Shown here in pieces: positions 51,726 to 61,625 of a stretch of DNA of 64,000 bases. The DNA comes from CAZPMC01 sp964587755 (GTDB lineage: Bacteria; Bacillota; Clostridia; Acetivibrionales; DTU013). The notes under the pieces are model-generated. The model searched no databases and had not been told where the DNA came from. It saw only the letters and a list, made by a program, of their open reading frames with translations. Each line of letters begins with the position of its first letter. Position 1 is the first letter of the stretch. Made by a program: the position numbers and the translations under genes. Location: assembly GCA_964587755.1 (NCBI GenBank), contig CAZPMC010000006.1:8072-72071 (forward strand), written 5' to 3'.

Positions 51726-52670
51726 ATGAACAAGTTGAGAATAAAGCACAGCAAAAGGCTCCGAAAAGAATATCTGGCAGGATATTTATTTGCTTCCCCG
51801 GCGATTATCGGCTTTATTGCATTGACACTGTATCCCATGCTGGCCAGTCTTTATTACAGCTTTAATAAAATAGGTCTGCAAGGGGACATACAATGGATAG
51901 GGTTGGACAATTTTATCTTTATGCTGACCGATCCCACATCAGAGTTCAAAAAGTCGATAGCGGTTACTCTTATATATGCCGGTATAAATGTTGTATTGGT
52001 AATTGGCTGGTGCCTCGGTATTTCTCTTTTGCTTAACAGGGATTTTTACGGAAGAAATACACTTCGGGCAATATTTTACCTTCCATCTGTAATTCCTGTA
52101 TTAGCCACAGCAATACTTTGGAAAGTGATTTTACAAAACCAGGCTCAGGGCGGTTTAGTCAATCAGCTCTTACTTGCCTTAAATATGGAAACAGTTGAAT
52201 GGCTTACCGATACAAAGATGATTTTTGTAACATTATTTATTATGAGCCTTTGGACTTGTGGCGGTACAATAGTTGTATTCCTGGCAACTCTTCAGGATGT
52301 GCCGGAAGAGCTGCTTGAATCGGTTGCTATAGATGGCGGCAATGCATGGCATAAGTTCAGGGCAGTTGTCTTTCCTACAATTGAGCCTGTACTGTTTTTT
52401 CAGTCCCTGATTTGTATGATGACATCTGTTCAGATATTTACCCAAAGCGTCGCATTGTCATCTAACGGTGGGCCAAACCGTATGACTTATTTTATTAATG
52501 TTATGATATATGACCATGCTTTTAAAAAAGTCGGCAGCAGGGGACTAGCATCAGCTGAAGCGTGGGCTGTATTTATTGTCATTCTTTTGCTTACCGCTGT
52601 CATGTTTATGCTTCAAAGCTTTTTCAGCCCCCATCGGGAAAAGCGCATATACAGAAGGAGGGTTAAGTAA
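51726..52670 (+). CDS. CUT1 sugar ABC transporter permease (MalF/UgpA-like)
   Basis: The 314-residue protein has six hydrophobic helices, the first in GYLFASPAIIGFIALTL. The EAA loop that docks the ATPase is ESVAIDGGNAWHKFRAVVFP. GGGGAGGAATT precedes the ATG. Its TAA overlaps the next ATG (TAATG). No sugar-class ATPase gene is in the window, so a shared MsmX-type ATPase is probably used. Confidence 0.93.
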   Translation: MNKLRIKHSKRLRKEYLAGYLFASPAIIGFIALTLYPMLASLYYSFNKIGLQGDIQWIGLDNFIFMLTDPTSEFKKSIAVTLIYAGINVVLVIGWCLGISLLLNRDFYGRNTLRAIFYLPSVIPVLATAILWKVILQNQAQGGLVNQLLLALNMETVEWLTDTKMIFVTLFIMSLWTCGGTIVVFLATLQDVPEELLESVAIDGGNAWHKFRAVVFPTIEPVLFFQSLICMMTSVQIFTQSVALSSNGGPNRMTYFINVMIYDHAFKKVGSRGLASAEAWAVFIVILLLTAVMFMLQSFFSPHREKRIYRRRVK

Positions 52671-53524
52671 TGAATGAAACAGTTTCGAAGGACAGAGGGA
52701 AGGTTATTAATATTTTATTGATAACACTTGTTACCGTATTAGGAATTCTTGTGGCATTTCCACTGTATTGGCTTATAAGAAGCTCCCTGGTCAGCAAGCC
52801 TGAATTTCTGGCAAGGCCGCCGGTTTGGATACCAAGCCGTTTAATGTTTTCAAATTTTTCAAAAGCAATTGAAAGAATAGATTTCCCGGTACAGTTGTGG
52901 AATTCCATTTCAATTGTAGTGCCTTACGTTGTAGGAAACGTTATTACTACAAGCTTTGCCGGGTATGCCTTTGCAAGGCTGCGTTTTCCTTTAAAAAAAA
53001 TGTGGTATCTGCTTGTAATAAGCACAATGATGCTGCCAAGCGCTGTGACGTTAATACCGCAGTATATGATGTACAGCAGCCTGAAACTTGTAGGGACGAA
53101 GCTTCCATTGATTTTGCCTGCTTTTTTATGTGCAGGAGGCAATGCCTATTTTGTTTTTCTGCTTAGTAAATTTTTTAATACTATTCCCAAGGAATTGGAT
53201 GAGGCTGCATGTATTGATGGTGCCGGCTATTTTAGAACATATTTTGAAATATTGCTTCCTTTAATCCGCCCGGCTTTGATAGTTGTAGCTCTCTTCAGCT
53301 TTATTAATTGCTGGAATGAGTTTTTCTACACACTTATCTATCTGCAGGGAGAGAAAATGTACACATTGACTCTCGGGCTGTATACAGTCAATGGACTTAG
53401 AATACCTAACTACGAGCAGGTTATGGCTTTAACGGTAATTATCGTACTTCCTTGTCTTATATTATTTATGATAGGTAACAAATATTTTATAAAGGGGATA
53501 GCCCTGACAGGAATAAAGGGATAA
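52670..53524 (+). CDS. CUT1 sugar ABC transporter permease (MalG/UgpE-like)
   Basis: The 284-residue second permease has FPLYWLIRSSLVSKPEF near its start and the EAA loop DEAACIDGAGYFRTYFEILLP. About six transmembrane segments are visible. It overlaps the first permease gene by one base. It completes the channel of the CUT1 importer. Confidence 0.93.
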   Translation: MNETVSKDRGKVINILLITLVTVLGILVAFPLYWLIRSSLVSKPEFLARPPVWIPSRLMFSNFSKAIERIDFPVQLWNSISIVVPYVVGNVITTSFAGYAFARLRFPLKKMWYLLVISTMMLPSAVTLIPQYMMYSSLKLVGTKLPLILPAFLCAGGNAYFVFLLSKFFNTIPKELDEAACIDGAGYFRTYFEILLPLIRPALIVVALFSFINCWNEFFYTLIYLQGEKMYTLTLGLYTVNGLRIPNYEQVMALTVIIVLPCLILFMIGNKYFIKGIALTGIKG

Positions 53525-53622
53525 GAGATTTAGCGACAAAGGTTCAGACGAGATTGTTTGGAGTAGTAAAAAGAGGTAAAATGGAACTATACGGGCTTTC
53601 TATTTTACAAGGAGATAATAGG

Positions 53623-54939
53623 ATGTGTATTAGTAGAAGAATATTATTCTTGGCTGTTTTTGTACTAATTATTATGTCATCAGGGTGTGTATCGGAGCCA
53701 GTCTCCTCCTTACCCGGAAATGATAAGGTTGAGGTTGATTTGGCTTTGGCATCTTATGATCCTGAGGTGCCTGGTTGGAGCGCAGTTATTGAAGCGGCGA
53801 ACAAAAAGCTTGCGCCCCAAAACATAGAAATAAAAATTAACAAAATACCGACAAGCACCTGGGAGCCCTATTATCAAAAAATACTTACGCTTATTGCCTC
53901 CGGGAATGCACCTGATATAGGACGAATAGCGGAATCATATCTTCCCATTCTCATTGAGAAAAATCAAATCGTAGAGGTAACGGATAAGATGGGGCAGATT
54001 GACAAGGAACAATACTTAGACGGTGCCTTTAGCGGGGCGGCCTTTGTTGACGGTAGGGTGTACGGTCTGCCATGTGGTATTTATACCATGCTTCTATACT
54101 ATAATAGGGATTTGTTCGACGAAGCCGGAGTTGAATATCCGTCCAGCGACTGGAACAACCCGGTGACCTGGGACGAGTTTAGAAGCGTGGCGGCAAAGCT
54201 TACTAAAGGTGATGGTTCAGATAAGATATTCGGGGCACATCTAAATCTGGAGATATTGATGCTTAATCAGTATTTCATGGGCAATGGCGGAGCTCCTCTT
54301 TTTGATGAGAAGGGTGCATGTATGCTAAATCACCCCAAAAACGCTGAAATACTTGATCTGTTTGGGAAAATGTATACTGAGGACAAATCCTTAATGAGGC
54401 CTATAGATGCAAAAACAGTGGGGTACGGTGACATGTTTAGAGCAGGAAAAGTAGGTATGATGGTGGAGGGTACATGGTTTCATTATAAAGCAAAGAACAT
54501 AAAACAATTTGAAGCAGGTATCGCCGCAATTCCATCAAATACAGGAAGGTCAGTATGTACAAACTTTATAGACTCCTGGGTGATTTTCAACGGCTCAAAG
54601 CATGAAAATGAGGCATGGGAAGCACTGAAGGCCATCATAAGTAAAGAGGCGTTCGATGCTCTTGCACCTCACAGTGTAGGAGGTATACCAATTACAAAAA
54701 GTACAATAGAGCAATATAAGGAAAACATCGTGGGTGAGCATTTTGACAAATACGGTAAAAGTGCTTTTATTGAGAGTATTAATCATACTGTACAGGCAAG
54801 CTATTCAGTTAACATAAATTATTTTACCCGGGATTGGAATTATCTGCTGGAATCATACTCATTAGGAGGGATTACTACCGGAGAATTTATCGAAAGAGGC
54901 ATGGAGGTTATTTCAGAAGGAAATATGATAAATAACTGA
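53623..54939 (+). CDS. CUT1 sugar ABC transporter substrate-binding lipoprotein 2
   Basis: The 438-residue lipoprotein (lipobox SSGC, Cys21) has the family 1 binding fold, with VYGLPCGIYTMLLYYNRDLF and GKVGMMVEGTWFHYKAKN. ATG 53623 follows AAGGAG; the open frame back to 53554 lacks a site. It is distinct from the binding protein upstream, so the importer either has two ligands or this one reports to the downstream two-component system. The response regulator starts 21 bases after its stop. Confidence 0.88.
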   Translation: MCISRRILFLAVFVLIIMSSGCVSEPVSSLPGNDKVEVDLALASYDPEVPGWSAVIEAANKKLAPQNIEIKINKIPTSTWEPYYQKILTLIASGNAPDIGRIAESYLPILIEKNQIVEVTDKMGQIDKEQYLDGAFSGAAFVDGRVYGLPCGIYTMLLYYNRDLFDEAGVEYPSSDWNNPVTWDEFRSVAAKLTKGDGSDKIFGAHLNLEILMLNQYFMGNGGAPLFDEKGACMLNHPKNAEILDLFGKMYTEDKSLMRPIDAKTVGYGDMFRAGKVGMMVEGTWFHYKAKNIKQFEAGIAAIPSNTGRSVCTNFIDSWVIFNGSKHENEAWEALKAIISKEAFDALAPHSVGGIPITKSTIEQYKENIVGEHFDKYGKSAFIESINHTVQASYSVNINYFTRDWNYLLESYSLGGITTGEFIERGMEVISEGNMINN

Positions 54940-54960
54940 TAAACAGAGGGGGATACCTTT

Positions 54961-56550
54961 TTGTATAAAGTGCTTATTGTAGATGACGACAAGGTAATAC
55001 GACAAGATCTAAAAACAATTCTTGATTGGCAAAAGTACGGATTCAAGGTCATGGCTGAAGCTGGTACGGGGCATGAAGCATTGGAGCAAATGAAGAAAAA
55101 CACTTTTGACCTGGTGATAACAGATATCTATATGCCAGTAATGGACGGCATCCAGCTGATACAAAGAGCAAAAAGTGAATATCCGTCTACAGAATTCATT
55201 GTTGTGAGTAACTATGATGAGTTCAGATATGTTAAGACTGCTATGAAGTACGGCGCTCTTGATTATGTCTTAAAATATGAGATTGATGCCAATAGCTTTA
55301 TCCCTATTATTACATCTGTACGAAATAAGCTGGAGGGCAGGCAAGAAAACAATAACACTGCTGTGGAGAGAATGAATGAGAATTGGAGACACGCGCTTGA
55401 GGAGAAATTCTGGAGGAATCTGCTGACCGACCAAAAAGACCTTGATACAATACAATCTGAGGGTAGAAGGCTTGGAATAGATGTAACTTGCAGCCCTCAT
55501 GTTCTTCTTTTCTTAGATGTCAGCTTCGGGCAGTTGGACAATGTACAAATAAATTATAAAATCAAAGAGCTTAATAAAAATATTAATAAGTTAGTACGTG
55601 AATGTAAGGAAAACTTTAAATACAGCTTTGTGCTCCGGGTCGAGGAATGCATGTGGGTGGTTATTCTAAAGTCCGGCGAGAAAAGCCAAAGTGCCATAAA
55701 GAACTCCGGCTTTTTATTCTCCAGAAGTTTAATGAAGAAAATTAAAGATGGTTTTAATGCCAATATTGTATGCGAAATAGGAGATGTAATACTCAAAGCA
55801 GAGGAGTTTTCACGGGCATACAGGAGGATGAGGGAGTGTATTGAAAGTAAGTTTTATTATGGTTTGGACGTTGTTATTGATATGTCTTATATTAATGACA
55901 TGAAGTTTAGTTATGATGAAAAAGTGATGGAGTCTTTGAAAAAGAAAATTCTTGATGATGTTAGCCGGATGGATTTTAAAAAGGCTGAAAAAGAGCTCAT
56001 ATCTGCTGTTGAGGTTATAAACAGCCAGAAGCTCAGCCCGGGATTGGTTTATGAATTTTTTACGGTGCTGCTTTTGTCAATGAAAGAAATAATGGCCGGG
56101 AAAGGCGTTTTCGATTACGAGAGCAGCGGAATATCCATAGGGAAAAAAGTTAGATCCTTTAAAACACTTAAGGGTATTGAACAGTATATTATTCAATTAC
56201 TGCAGACTGCTGACTGTATAACCCATAACGATGAGGGGGCTTGTTACAGGCCAGAGGTGCAAAAGGCTGTGTGCCTGATAAGGAATAACTACATGAAGAC
56301 GCTGACATTAGACAGCGTATCTGAATCTGTCGGAGTTAGTAAAAACTATCTATGCAGACTTTTCAAGGAGGAGACTGGGGTAAATTTTATTGATTACCTC
56401 AATAAAGTCAGAATTGACAAGGCAAAACAAATGATTATAAATACAGACAAGAGCATAAAAGAGGTTGCGTGCTTGGTAGGGATGGATTATGCTTATTTTT
56501 GTAAGGTTTTTAGAAATTTAATGGGTAAAAGACCAAGTGATTTGAGGTAA
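54961..56550 (+). CDS. YesN-like response regulator with AraC output domain
   Basis: The 529-residue regulator has a receiver domain (residues 1-120) with LIVDDDKVIRQDL, phospho-acceptor Asp in DLVITDIYMPVMDG, and Lys in DYVLKYEI. A middle region of unknown fold follows, then a C-terminal AraC pair of helix-turn-helices (SVSESVGVSKNYLCRLFKEE and SIKEVACLVGMDYAYFCKVF). A TTG start follows GAGGGGG. It probably activates the adjacent sugar importer. The histidine kinase is encoded 6 bases downstream. Confidence 0.93.
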   Translation: MYKVLIVDDDKVIRQDLKTILDWQKYGFKVMAEAGTGHEALEQMKKNTFDLVITDIYMPVMDGIQLIQRAKSEYPSTEFIVVSNYDEFRYVKTAMKYGALDYVLKYEIDANSFIPIITSVRNKLEGRQENNNTAVERMNENWRHALEEKFWRNLLTDQKDLDTIQSEGRRLGIDVTCSPHVLLFLDVSFGQLDNVQINYKIKELNKNINKLVRECKENFKYSFVLRVEECMWVVILKSGEKSQSAIKNSGFLFSRSLMKKIKDGFNANIVCEIGDVILKAEEFSRAYRRMRECIESKFYYGLDVVIDMSYINDMKFSYDEKVMESLKKKILDDVSRMDFKKAEKELISAVEVINSQKLSPGLVYEFFTVLLLSMKEIMAGKGVFDYESSGISIGKKVRSFKTLKGIEQYIIQLLQTADCITHNDEGACYRPEVQKAVCLIRNNYMKTLTLDSVSESVGVSKNYLCRLFKEETGVNFIDYLNKVRIDKAKQMIINTDKSIKEVACLVGMDYAYFCKVFRNLMGKRPSDLR

Positions 56551-56556
56551 ATAATA

Positions 56557-58380
56557 ATGGCAGCCTTAAAACTTATATTCCGGCCCTTTAGATATTTATA
56601 CCTGTTTATTTCACAGAGCTTAAAGCATAAGCTCATACTTTCCTTTTTCTTGATTTCAGTAATGCCTATACTGCTTACGGGCAGCCTGATTTACAGGTTC
56701 ACATCGGATATTGTACTCAATAGGGTTACACAAAGCTCTACAGATCTCATTATGAAAAAAATCAGCTATTTTGATGAGGTTTTCTATGAAGTAAATAAAA
56801 TGCTTTTAGAAGCCACCTCATCTACAGATACAATAAAGTATTTAAATATAAGCAAAGACAATCTGGATTTGCCTGAATCACATCAAGTTCTTGATAAAAT
56901 GGCATCAAAATTTGAATATATGCTGCAGATTAAAGGGGATTTAATTGATTCCGTGATGATATTGCCAAGAAAAGGTTACTATCCTTTTTTCAGAGGATTA
57001 CGAACTGTTGATTATGCAGATGATTTCAGTCAGTTAGGTATATACAAGGATACAATTGAAAGTAAGAATCTTGTTATGTGGTCCTCTGATAATGATACCG
57101 AATCCGGTGGCTACTATATTACAGCCTCATCATGTGTAATTGACGGTTTGACTGACCAGGTAATCGGCGTTATAGTGGTTTATTTGGATATTGATAAAGT
57201 CCGGGGCATATTTGAGCATTCCAGTACAACTGAACACGAAGAGCTGTTTGTTTTGGACGCAAGCAATATGATTATTTACCATTCAGATTATTCAAGGATA
57301 GGAGGAAGCTTTGGAAACGCTGAAATCCTTGACAGGATCGAACAGAACGCACAAAACAGCTTTATACATGATATAGATGGTGTAAGCAAGGTTGTTACCC
57401 ATTATACCTCAGACAACAGTGGATGGCGTATTATAAATACGGTCCCATATGATGATGTAATAAAGGATGTCGGTTTTATACCTTCTATCACAATGTCTGT
57501 ATTATTAAGCTGCCTTATTTACGCTTTTACTATTTCAGTGCTGATATACCGCAACATTTATAACCCTATTAAGAATTTAACCACGTCAATGGGTTTGTTA
57601 GGCGATGGAAACCTTGACATCCGGGCTGATACAGGCAGGCGGGATGAATTCGGTAAGCTCTCAGAAGGTTTTAACAAAATGATAAAACGGATAGCAGCCT
57701 TGATTGAGAATATTAAGGTTGAGCAAAGACTTAAAAAGGAAAACGAAATAAAAGCCCTTCAATCTCAGATAACCCCTCATTTTATGTATAACACCCTAAA
57801 TTGCATTAAGGCGATGGTAAGGGCAGGTAGGAGGGAGGATTCGGTGAACATGATTACCTCACTGATTACCCTTCTAAAAATCAGCTTCAGCAATACAAAT
57901 GAGCATGTAACAATTTTAGAAGAGCTTAATTATGTAAGAAGCTATATCGAAATTATGGAATACAGGTATGAAAAAAATGTTGAGGTTGTATATGATATCG
58001 ATAATAGCCTGCTTTGCTGCGGCATACTGAAGTTTGTACTTCAGCCTATTGTTGAAAATTGTTTTATTCATGCATTTACTGATACCGGCAGTGACTGGAG
58101 AATAAAGATCGCCATTAAAAAGAAGGATAATAACATAAAAGCTATTGTAAAGGATAACGGTAAGGGGATGAATCTAAGTGAGAAGCATCCTATAGATATA
58201 TTAAGCGGCAGTTCAAGAGTGAAATTCAGCTCTATTGGTCTTAGCAACATTCAGGAGAGAATACGTTTGAATTATGGGGAGCATTACGGTGTAAATGTAT
58301 CAAGCAAGGCAGGTGTCGGAACAACAATTGAATTGACCCTGCCATATATTGATGCCAATCAAAGCCAGGAAAGAGTATAG
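56557..58380 (+). CDS. YesM-like sensor histidine kinase
   Basis: The 607-residue kinase has a transmembrane helix at about 25-47, an extracellular Cache-type sensor (48-305), a second helix at about 308-330, HAMP, and a His_kinase/HATPase module. The phospho-His is in SQITPHFMYNTLNCIKAM, the N-box in LQPIVENCFIHAF, and the ATP loop includes DNGKGMNL. It senses a sugar or sugar-bound protein outside the cell and phosphorylates the YesN-like regulator. It converges on the Cof paralogue at 58403. Confidence 0.93.
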   Translation: MAALKLIFRPFRYLYLFISQSLKHKLILSFFLISVMPILLTGSLIYRFTSDIVLNRVTQSSTDLIMKKISYFDEVFYEVNKMLLEATSSTDTIKYLNISKDNLDLPESHQVLDKMASKFEYMLQIKGDLIDSVMILPRKGYYPFFRGLRTVDYADDFSQLGIYKDTIESKNLVMWSSDNDTESGGYYITASSCVIDGLTDQVIGVIVVYLDIDKVRGIFEHSSTTEHEELFVLDASNMIIYHSDYSRIGGSFGNAEILDRIEQNAQNSFIHDIDGVSKVVTHYTSDNSGWRIINTVPYDDVIKDVGFIPSITMSVLLSCLIYAFTISVLIYRNIYNPIKNLTTSMGLLGDGNLDIRADTGRRDEFGKLSEGFNKMIKRIAALIENIKVEQRLKKENEIKALQSQITPHFMYNTLNCIKAMVRAGRREDSVNMITSLITLLKISFSNTNEHVTILEELNYVRSYIEIMEYRYEKNVEVVYDIDNSLLCCGILKFVLQPIVENCFIHAFTDTGSDWRIKIAIKKKDNNIKAIVKDNGKGMNLSEKHPIDILSGSSRVKFSSIGLSNIQERIRLNYGEHYGVNVSSKAGVGTTIELTLPYIDANQSQERV

Positions 58381-58402
58381 CGCTTTTATCCGGTTGCTTA
58401 TA

Positions 58403-59218
58403 TTATATTTTACCGTTAATAATCCTTTCTAAGACATAGGCTACGCCGTCATCGTCATTTGACAATGTTACATAACCGGCAACTGCTTTTAATTCGTCAG
58501 GTGCGTTTTCCATCACAACACCAAGACCTGCATATTCTATCATTGAAAGGTCGTTATAACTATCTCCGATAGCAACCATTTCATCCTGCTTAATACCGAA
58601 CCGGGCTCCCAACATGCCCATTGCTGCTGCCTTTGATGCACGTTTATCAACAAATTCCAAATATTCCGGTTGAGAGGTGTAAAAGTCGACTTCAAGGTTT
58701 GAATTCTCCTTCAAAGTTTTTTCGATACACTCGATTTTATCCTTACTATCACAAAAAAGTATTTTAGTAATTCCTGACTGTATAAGAGCTTCCTCATCCT
58801 GGATAAGGGCGGGCTCAACGGAAGAATACTGCCTATACACCTCAAGGTCTGCATTGAAGGCTGAAGTAAATAATGCATCGGCCAAGCCGTCAGTTGTCCA
58901 GGCGATAATAGTGGTATCAAACTTTTTCCCCCAGGAAAAAACGACTCTTGCATCATTAGGAGTCAGGCGCTGATCGAATATTATTTCTCCTGATTTGCCC
59001 ATTACGATTAAAGCGCCGTTGTAAGCCATATAGGGTATGTCTAGGCCAAGAGCTTCAATATAAGGCTCTATTCCTTTAATGGGCCTGCCGGTGCATATTG
59101 CAACAATAATCCCCTTTTCTGTAGCCATCTTAATAGTTCTGATAGTCTTATCGGTAATCCTTTTATCACTGTTAAGCAACGTTCCGTCCATATCTACTGC
59201 TACTAATTTGTACTTCAT
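58403..59218 (-). CDS. Cof-type HAD-superfamily phosphatase, paralogue of the one at 49.3 kb
   Basis: This is a 271-residue HAD IIB phosphatase with KLVAVDMDGTLLNSDK and MVAIGDSYNDLSMIEYAGLG. It is highly similar to the Cof protein at 49264-50070 across its length (for example PYMAYNGALIVMGKSGEIIF versus PFITYNGAMIVKGKS). The two copies flank the sugar importer and its two-component system, which suggests duplication within this locus. ATG 59218 has GAGGGGG 5 bases upstream. Confidence 0.9.
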   Translation of the reverse strand: MKYKLVAVDMDGTLLNSDKRITDKTIRTIKMATEKGIIVAICTGRPIKGIEPYIEALGLDIPYMAYNGALIVMGKSGEIIFDQRLTPNDARVVFSWGKKFDTTIIAWTTDGLADALFTSAFNADLEVYRQYSSVEPALIQDEEALIQSGITKILFCDSKDKIECIEKTLKENSNLEVDFYTSQPEYLEFVDKRASKAAAMGMLGARFGIKQDEMVAIGDSYNDLSMIEYAGLGVVMENAPDELKAVAGYVTLSNDDDGVAYVLERIINGKI

Positions 59219-59403
59219 TATGTCCCCCTCAAAGATAGATGTCATACATCTTGAGTATATAATACCATGTCTCTTAATTCAACATCGCCCAAACAACGGA
59301 AAATGCCACAGCTATTGCTATTTAATATTATAATAGGATAAAATAAAGCTGGTTTAGGCTTGCTTAGTAGTTTGATGAGAAACGTAAATGGGAGACTTAA
59401 ATT

Positions 59404-60192
59404 ATGCAAAAGGACAAATACGACTTTAAGGATCTTTTGAAAATCATGGAGAGGCTTCGCTCTGAAAATGGCTGTCCCTGGGATAGGGAGCAGACACATG
59501 AAAGCCTGAGGATATATTTGATAGAGGAGACATATGAAGTACTGGAGGCTCTCGATGCTAAAGACATAGGGAAATTCTGCAATGAGCTTGGTGATTTGCT
59601 GCTGCAGATAGTGTTCCATGCCCAGATAGCCAAGGAGAGAGGGGATTTCCAAATAGAAGATGTAATTACCGAGGTATGCAGTAAGCTGGTCTCAAGACAC
59701 CCTCACATTTTCGGGGATGTTAAGGCAGATACATCTGAGCAGGTGCTTGTTAATTGGGAAGCTATTAAGAAAAAGGAGAAGAAGCTAAAAAGCCAGACAG
59801 GAGTTTTAAAGGATGTACCAAAGAATCTGCCTGCCCTTATGAGAAGCTATAAGGTACAGCAAAAGGCTGCTCAGGTGGGTTTTGACTGGGACGATATAAA
59901 GGATGTATTCTCCAAGGTTGATGAAGAGCTGAATGAATTAAAGGAGGCATACAACAGTAAGGACGCTCAGAGAATAACTGATGAGCTTGGAGACACATTA
60001 TTTTCAATCGTCAATCTAGCAAGGTTTCTAAACGTACAGCCTGAGCTGGCACTTACCGGTACGGTTAATAAATTTATCAGAAGATTTGAGTATGTTGAAA
60101 AACAAAGCCTTAAACAGGGGAAAAAGCTTGAGGAAATGAGCCTTGCCGAGATGGACAAGCTTTGGAATGAGGCAAAGAAGGATTTGGCTTAA
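59404..60192 (+). CDS. mazG: MazG nucleoside triphosphate pyrophosphohydrolase
   Basis: MazG hydrolyses (d)NTPs, including damaged ones, to monophosphates. The 262-residue protein has two MazG domains. The first has RSENGCPWDREQTHESL, EETYEVLEAL and ELGDLLLQIVFHAQI. The second has VGFDWDDIKDVF, VDEELNELKEA and ELGDTLFSIVNLARFL. It heads the conserved mazG-yabO-yabP-yabQ-divIC-yabR block of spore formers. GGGAG lies before the ATG. Confidence 0.95.
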   Translation: MQKDKYDFKDLLKIMERLRSENGCPWDREQTHESLRIYLIEETYEVLEALDAKDIGKFCNELGDLLLQIVFHAQIAKERGDFQIEDVITEVCSKLVSRHPHIFGDVKADTSEQVLVNWEAIKKKEKKLKSQTGVLKDVPKNLPALMRSYKVQQKAAQVGFDWDDIKDVFSKVDEELNELKEAYNSKDAQRITDELGDTLFSIVNLARFLNVQPELALTGTVNKFIRRFEYVEKQSLKQGKKLEEMSLAEMDKLWNEAKKDLA

Positions 60193-60216
60193 GGATAAGA
60201 GGAAGGTGTTCAGATT

Positions 60217-60456
60217 ATGAGAATTGACAAGTATTTAAAGGTTTCAAGGCTGATTAAAAGACGTACTCTCGCAAATGAGGCTTGCGCGACGGGACGTGTA
60301 ACCATAAACGGAAAAGTTGCAAAGCCCGGCTCAGAAGTGAAAACCGGGGACATTATAGAAATAAGATTAGGTAACAGCTTAACAACCGTTGAGGTCACGT
60401 CTGTTGCTGAACACGTTTCGAAGGCTGATTCAAAGCAGATGTATATTATCAAATAG
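60217..60456 (+). CDS. rqcP: S4-domain RNA-binding protein RqcP (YabO/Hsp15 family)
   Basis: The 79-residue protein is a single S4 domain (RIDKYLKVSRLIKRRTLANE, then GRVTINGKVAKPGSEVKTGD). In Bacillus this protein, RqcP, acts with RqcH in ribosome-associated quality control and Ala-tail synthesis. Gene order after mazG is the conserved one. The ATG has GGAAGGTG upstream. Confidence 0.9.
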   Translation: MRIDKYLKVSRLIKRRTLANEACATGRVTINGKVAKPGSEVKTGDIIEIRLGNSLTTVEVTSVAEHVSKADSKQMYIIK

Positions 60457-60524
60457 TCCTATCATTTTATACCTTGTACATGCATATAAATCAAGTAGGA
60501 TTGTATGCATCAAGGAGGCTATAA

Positions 60525-60818
60525 ATGATAGATGATAAAAAAGCTCCTAAGCCCAGGGCTCAAAACATTATTCTGGAAAACAGAGAGAAGCTGAATGTTT
60601 CCGGGGTAATAGATGTTGAGAGCTTTAACGATGAAAGCGTAATTGTTGATACAGAGCTAGGGTTGTTAATAATAAGAGGTTATGATCTGCACATAAACAA
60701 GCTGAATATTGAAAGCTCCGAGCTGGGGATAGAAGGGGAAATAGCAAGCATGGAATACTCTGACAGAGAAGGTTCAAGGGGTAAGGGCGGAGGATTTTTT
60801 GCCCGTATGTTCAAATGA
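60525..60818 (+). CDS. yabP: Sporulation protein YabP
   Basis: The 97-residue protein belongs to the YabP/YqfC family, seen in LNVSGVIDVESFNDESVIV and GLLIIRGYDLHINKLN. It is needed at the spore-coat or membrane stage in Bacillus relatives. AAGGAGG precedes the ATG, and its end overlaps yabQ by 4 bases, so the two are coupled. Confidence 0.9.
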   Translation: MIDDKKAPKPRAQNIILENREKLNVSGVIDVESFNDESVIVDTELGLLIIRGYDLHINKLNIESSELGIEGEIASMEYSDREGSRGKGGGFFARMFK

Positions 60819-61207
60819 TAACTTCTGTCAGCGACCAGGCGTATGTGTTTTTTTGCACTATTATTAGCGGCATGGCTATTGCTCTGGCATATGATATCTT
60901 CAGAATATTCAGAAAAGCTGTCAAAACAAGTAGTGCAGTCACTTATGTGCAGGATTTATTGTATTGGCTTATTGCAGCCGCAATAATGTTTTTAACCGTA
61001 TATTACAGCAATGACGGCCAGCTTAGGGCTTATTTATTTGCCGGAGCGATTATAGGTGTTATTTTATACGCTCTGCTACTGAGCAATATAATTATGAGGT
61101 CATCTCTATTTATAATAAAAATTGCAGCAAAGGTGTTTAAAGCAGTTGTGTTTATTGTTTCCTACCCGTTAAAAATGATTGCTTATTTTCGCAAAAGGCA
61201 AAAATAA
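60815..61207 (+). CDS. yabQ: Spore cortex/membrane protein YabQ
   Basis: The 130-residue integral membrane protein has at least three hydrophobic helices (about residues 8-28, 45-63, 70-92) and a basic C terminus. Length, membrane character and position between yabP and divIC identify it as YabQ, required for spore cortex formation. Sequence identity in this family is low, so position carries much of the weight. Confidence 0.85.
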   Translation: MITSVSDQAYVFFCTIISGMAIALAYDIFRIFRKAVKTSSAVTYVQDLLYWLIAAAIMFLTVYYSNDGQLRAYLFAGAIIGVILYALLLSNIIMRSSLFIIKIAAKVFKAVVFIVSYPLKMIAYFRKRQK

Positions 61208-61302
61208 TAAATAATTGCAGGATTTTTTAAGGCAATATAGAATTTATAATATATAAGGGGAATTGGAATTGTGCCATATTGGCTTATGAGGAGCAATGGG
61301 AA

Positions 61303-61581
61303 ATGAACAAAAGAAAAAAACCTCCATTTATGATACTTGTATTATGCTTAGCATTTCTCTATTTTTCGTATCTTGCCATTGGGCAGCAGAGGATTTTGGA
61401 TGCCAAAAACCTTGAAATGGCTAAGATAGAGAAAAAGATAGAAGAAGAAGAACGAGCTAATGAGGAGCTTAAGAGAGAAATCGAAATTATTGACAGTGAT
61501 GAATATAAAGAGAAGGTTGCCAGGGAAAGACTGGGAATGGTTAAGAAAAATGAAAGGGTTTTTGTTGACATCGGAAATTAA
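61303..61581 (+). CDS. divIC: Septum formation initiator, FtsB/DivIC family
   Basis: The 92-residue protein has one transmembrane helix (about residues 7-25) and a following coiled coil rich in Glu and Lys (LEMAKIEKKIEEEERANEEL), ending in the family segment YKEKVARERLGMVKKNE. It bridges FtsL and DivIB in the division complex. ATG 61303 has GAGGAG 9 bases upstream; the longer TTG frame at 61279 overlaps the site. Confidence 0.88.
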   Translation: MNKRKKPPFMILVLCLAFLYFSYLAIGQQRILDAKNLEMAKIEKKIEEEERANEELKREIEIIDSDEYKEKVARERLGMVKKNERVFVDIGN

Positions 61582-61625
61582 AAAGCAATTATCTGCATTT
61601 CCCCATAATGCCTGAAAATACAGGA

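Noticed and set aside
53554..53622. Longer start for the second sugar-binding lipoprotein
   Set aside because: It would push the lipoprotein signal far from the N terminus; AAGGAG supports ATG 53623.
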